A stretch of DNA of 64,000 nt. Origin: Nemertoderma westbladi. Taxonomy: Eukaryota; Xenacoelomorpha; Nemertodermatida; Nemertodermatidae. The notes under the pieces were generated by a model that saw only the letters and a list, made by a program, of their open reading frames with translations, had not been told where the DNA came from and searched no databases. Every line of letters starts with the position of its first letter. Within the stretch, counting starts at the first letter, position 1. Shown here piece after piece: positions 39,801 through 45,800 of this stretch. The stretch spans positions 1-64,000 of the forward strand of contig JAUCBJ010000941.1 in assembly GCA_032718475.1 (NCBI GenBank), in the 5' to 3' direction. Both the position numbers and the translations under genes were made by a program.

Positions 39801-42800
39801 TTAGAACCAGACTTCAAAAGAACCATATCGAGAGATGTCCGCAGCACATTCATGACGTACTTGAGATACGAACCGCCTAACCGCTGCAGACCTCCGAAAT
39901 TTAGTGGGCCATATATATTTATCTTAGTTAAAATCCCTAAAACAGTAGGTCTAGCGTGGCGAAAGTACTTGGCCATAACTATAATTATGTCCTCTTTCAG
40001 ATGAGGCAAATAAAATTAATTAGTTCCAGCAGTTTTCGAATTATGGGGAGTTCATGGCACCCATTTCAGCACCTTCCGGAAATGAAAAAATATACACAAA
40101 ATGCGCGTGAAGACTTTGGTAATAACCATTATGATTTTTTGGTGTGTTGAATTGATTTCATTATTAATAATCAAAGGTGAGATTAGAAGTCAAAACACCG
40201 ACTTAAAATAGACAGTAGACACTAGGTTATTATTAATAATGAATTATTCAACACAACAAAAATCATATGATTATATCAAAGTCTTTAAAGGAAGGGGTAC
40301 TTTTTTCAATTCCAAAAGGCGCTGATATTGGTGCTAGGAACTCCTCATATCTCGAAAACTGCTGGAGCTATTCAATTTTTATTTGCCTCATCTGAAAGAG
40401 GAGATAATTCTAGTTATGGCCAAGTACTTTCGACGCGCTAGACCTACTGTTTTAGGGACTCTAACTAAGATAAATAACTGGAACACTAAATTTAGGAGCT
40501 GTACAGCGGCTTGGCGGGTCGTATGTAGGTCATGACACATAGTCCACCACAATATTGAAGAGGAAGTGGTCTAATGTCTCCTTGAAGGACCCCAGCGAAC
40601 CTCAAATGGGTCTGTGTCTCCATCGGTGATGGATACAAAGGTCGTGGAACCGTCATAAACAGATCTGATTGCATTAGTGATCTCATTGGGAATCCCATAT
40701 GCCAAAAGAATTTGGAACATGCGTGGGAGTTCACAGAACGAAGGCTTTGAAGAAGTCCTGAAATAAGTCCTCTTTCTTTGTAGACACTTCTTCAATAATC
40801 CTTGGATGGCATCAACGGCACCTTTACCTTTTCGAAACCCATTCTGAATCCCACGGAACACATTAATTGATAAATTTAATTTATTTTTTCTCACGAGAAT
40901 AATAAACTAAAATCACGAACAATGCTTAAATTATATATTCAACAAAAATCAAATTAATTGTATATTCACAAAAAGGGATTGAAGCCAGTGATCTTCATTT
41001 TAACTTCGGAACTATATTATTCGCTAGCATTATTTGCCTGAGCTGTTTTGTTCTTGTTAATTCTTTATAGAGCTACAACTTTTATTGATTAATATGGTCG
41101 GGGCCGGGCGAACTCAACACTAACTAATTATAACACATCAATAATATTATATTAGGTACATAAGATTAATTAAGATCAAATTGCCAAACGAACCTGTCTA
41201 AAGAAAACAACTGTTGTAATAATTTGTTGAGCTTCGTCCTGTAATTGCAAAAAAATATCATTTAATTTGGAAATAAATAAATATAATTAGTAGACACTAT
41301 ACAATAATTCACAGTGTTAGTATAAAAAAATTTAATAAATAAATAAATAAAATAAATTAATCTTCCCGATTCTTTATTAAGGGTAGACAGAGAGTTTTGC
41401 GCGGGAAAGTTCAAACTTTGAAGGCAAATAATAATTATCGCCTACAATTATTGTGGCTAATTGTGTCTTTCGTGAAATTAAGATTATCCCTGGTGGTCGC
41501 TACAGGGCGAAGTAATATGTCAAGCCTTTTAGAAGACCACAAGGTCGAGGTGGGAGTGGGTCTGTACCCCCCCCCCCCCCCCCCACCCCCAACTTTAAAT
41601 CAGTAAAAATTTGACTTACCATTTCCAGAACTCTCCTCAGGGCCAACTGTATTTGAACCAATACCGGCCCCGTACCGGTTATTGTGGGTTTCATAAGGTA
41701 TGAGTAAGTAGACTCATCCAACAGCATGTTGGTTAATCTTGTATACGCGGCCAGTTTAGATAAACCTAATCAAATCAATTGCGAATAGCGAATAAATAGG
41801 GCCTAAGGCAATAAATTGTGGTGCGAGGCAGCCACGTACTAATCGAAGCGGTGGCCTCACGATGCGAGGCAGCCACGTACTAATCGAAGCGCTGGCCTCA
41901 CGATAAAAAAGCAGCTATTTTACCTGCCGAAAACGAACTGATTAATTTTCCTATCGAGCTTCTGCCATCAAGGTTAATTACACATCAAGAAAAGGAAATT
42001 TACCTATTTTTCGTGAAGGACAAGGCACAATCATAATCTTAAAATGTAATTCATTGACTTCCCCCCTCTAGAAATCACTGCATCTCAAAGTCTAAGTGAA
42101 ATCTACAGTGTTTACGAGTTCCGCGTCTCCCAGTACCGACCATTGATCGAACGGGCCGATTTCCATTTCGGCTCGGCTCGGCTCTACATTATCCCGCCAT
42201 CCGGGTTGCCGCATTTCTCACGACTCGTCTCCATATGGGCAGCTATCCATGAGGTAGAATGCGCGGCTAGATGCACGGCTCGCTTCAGGTATAGTTTACG
42301 ATAAGATATAATCAATACTTTGTTGGCAGGAGTACGGTCTGATAAAGCTGTCCCGTGTAGTGTCACTATTGTTCCACTCCCATCGGGACAAAAGGTTAAG
42401 TCTTGAATTCTTAAATACTAAAGTTTCATGCCCGGTACTATGTACCTCACGTTGTCTTGGATGTCTGTTTGATTGTTACGATAAGTTCCATTGGGGAGTA
42501 AGACCCGCCACCTGCGCTCAAGTTCGACCGCGAATGTCACCAGGAGAGATAGGTTCCAGGAGAAATAGGCCTCGTAACAGAAAGGATCAGGTTTGTAAAG
42601 TTGCATGACACAGAGGAAGCGTTCACGCAACCAAACTAACAAACGAAAGTTAACAGGTTAGTAAAGGACCAATTACCAAAGGATCTAAATGACGCGTTAC
42701 CATTTAAAGCTGCAGTGGGACCTAATGCGAAAGGTAGGTAGGTTATTTTTAGTAAAAATGGATTAAATTTTTATAATTTCTAGGGAAATGTGATGATTAC

Positions 42801-45800
42801 ATGTAATGGATGCAAAATTAATAGTAGTTATTATTTTAAGTGGAAATACAATTAAACATAAATAGTGGAGAATAAACTATTCCAAAATAAATATATTCGA
42901 CTAATTTTCTGATTTGAAATGGAACAATAAATAATTCTGTTTACGAGTTCCTGGTTACGAATCTGAGTGACCAGTTACATATTGTTGTAGACAAAATACG
43001 TTTTAAATATTTATTTTCTCCTAAATCTTTTCATTTTCCTACATTTTAGAACTTTCTAAAATAATAATTTTGTTTATTAATATATAATTTCAATCATGAA
43101 GTGAAAAATTAGCGCCACAATATGATGGTTATATACACTTATTCAGTTAAAATTATAATTATATTTTTAATTGACAAACCTTTATATTTGCAGACGTATG
43201 AATTATTTGTGTCGTCAGAACAATCTGAGTATCCCATTATTACTGGCGGGTTTTGAGATATATCTAAATCCTGTTGACATCCTTCGAATTGGCCAAGTCT
43301 ACTCCAAGAAAACTTTGAATCCTAGAAAAATATAAAATAATTGTAAACCCAGCGACAGTGTTGAGAGTTTGATAAACCATGTTGCAACGCAGACGAGAAC
43401 ACCGCAAAGATAAAACTCGGAAAAAATGTTATAATCCCATACATTTCTAAAGGGGTCATTTTTTCCGTCAGGACAAAAAGGGTAACCTTAAGGGGGGTGG
43501 GGGGTGGTGGGGTGGTGGTGGTATACCACTAAAACTAAACTAAAGGTAAACTTAATTAAAAGTAAACTAATTTATTTCTTGTATTTTGTTGATTATTTAT
43601 AAGTTGCAACTTAAAAACAAAAGAAGGAAAATATTTAAAAAATTAAAAAACATTTTGAGGACGACATTGCTTACTCATATGGTTCGATTGTAATAATATA
43701 CAGGTACTAATATTCCCCTGATACTTACCATTGTGGTTCCATCAGACCAAGTGTTTCTGTTTTTTAGAATATTCACCCAAATCTTTGATAATCCTTTGCT
43801 CTCCAATAATTCTAAAAAAATAACGAAAATTTTAAATTTGTAAGGTGCGGGTGCGGTTGGGTATCATAACATAACAGAACTTAACGCAAACCTCTTGAAC
43901 TAATTAAAAACTATAATGGAATGGGATGTGGGCTTTCCAGCTGTATAATAATTTGTAAGTATATACAATTAATTTACTAAATGTACTCTTATAAATTTAT
44001 TATAATAGAAAATAATTAATTACCATGAATGAACACGCTTAAAATGCCATCTTTTACATACTTGTGTGTAACGTAGCACTTTACAGTGTGATGATCCGAG
44101 TGGCTTTGTTACACGAACGAACGTTAGTGAGTGAGTGAAAATAAAGCCACGAGGATCTGAACACTGTAAAAGTACTTTGCAACAAGTATGTATGTAGTTT
44201 TATTCCAAAATTATAACATTACGAAATGATTGTATATATATTATAAGTGATAGAAACTGCACAAATTAAATTAGTTGCTGTATAAATAAATGTAAAAATG
44301 ACATAAATTATGTTATAAATAAGTTAGCTTATACTTTATTTGGAGCCATGTTATAATGATATAGCTAGGCCCTACTGGTTATTAATAGCTATACCGCCTA
44401 CCGGTAGGTATTGCAGTAGCCCTATCTGGCTGTCAGGCAAATTTCCACCTATTGTTTACGTGGTAACCCATATCGACATTAAGTAATGTCCCCTTAGTAG
44501 ACATTACTTAACGCCGCCAATGGTTTCCACGTAAACAATAACACCAATACAATACTAATTGGACAGGCCAATACAATGCTGCAATGTCCTCTAAAGTTGT
44601 AAAGTGCTAAATAACAACTCGCTGTTAATACTAACGGCGATGAGTAATGTTACAATTTTGGAATAAAATATATTTATTAATAATAAGATAACAAAAACAG
44701 ACAGGACAAAAACAATGAACGTAGGACTGGCCCACCTTTAATAAAGTCAGCCTCCCCTTGCTCTTCATTATTGATAGTAAGCAAACTCGCATCGTAAAGT
44801 TCACAAGCCGATGCGGCCCCTGTGTATGTTAAGGCGGATTCAAATAGTTTGTAACAGTAGCCCTCGTAAAGTTGCCAACCCTCCAGACATTCAACTGCAG
44901 GTAAACAATTATTGTTAACAATAAATATAAGTACTAGTCTTAAAAAATAATGATTTATTCGGCCATTAAGCCAGGGATTACAAACAAAATTAGTCTCACG
45001 ACTAATTTCCAGCCAAAATGTATCAGGTACTCATTTAGCTACCATTTAAAGATGTAATGCAGAGATGCGGCGGCTGCGACCTGGCTGGTTCCTTTATAGC
45101 ATTCGTGCCGAAACGAAAACTACCCAGCCCCCCACCCCCCCCCCCATGCGGGGACCGAACTCAGAAGATATTCGAACCGATTAAAATCCTAAATTTATTT
45201 TCGATAGTGTAGTTTAGTTTAATAACGTAGGAGAAACAAAGCTAGATACATGATGCGTTAATTTTACAATCTTGATACGCATGGCAGATGTTATTTTGTG
45301 ATTTCCAATCACAACTAATAGAATACGCACTGTTATAAGACTTAAAGTTCCCTGAAAATTATAAGAGATTTTGAAGATATCCGATAATTTGTATATTCCG
45401 TGCCGAGTTCAAGTTTGAGTGCGAATATTGTAGCGGGGCATAAAGTGGGTTCATACACTGATCTTATCCTGACCTTATGATATCATACAATTCAACCATT
45501 CGTTAAACTATACAATAGTTGGAAAAAGGTTTGTAAATTAATTTGAAATTCGGTCGGTATCAGATAGGGTATATTTCGAAAACTATTCTCAAAACTTTGT
45601 GGTCGCAAACGAGCCCCCCCCCTCACCCCCCGGGGGGGGGGGGGGGGGGGGGGGGGGGAATTGCGCGCATTCCACACATCCGAAAATTCAGTGTTGCTTC
45701 TGGAGCCTGTACTCTGTACTCTGTAGTCTCACAAAGCTGTACTCTGTGAGTTATAAAGGCATATAAAAGGATAAATAAACAGTTCTGCCCTGCCCTTCAT

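Larger units (their letters stand above)
43812..44735. other. Intron 2 with two hairpin repeats
   Basis: Two inverted repeats lie at 44059-44188 and 44451-44539 (listed separately). Otherwise AT-rich and without genes. Confidence 0.65.

Noticed and set aside
42418-42642. An additional receptor exon or signal-peptide exon in intron 4
   Set aside because: No acceptor/donor pair in the right phase and no clear signal peptide; exons 4 and 5 already join in phase without it.
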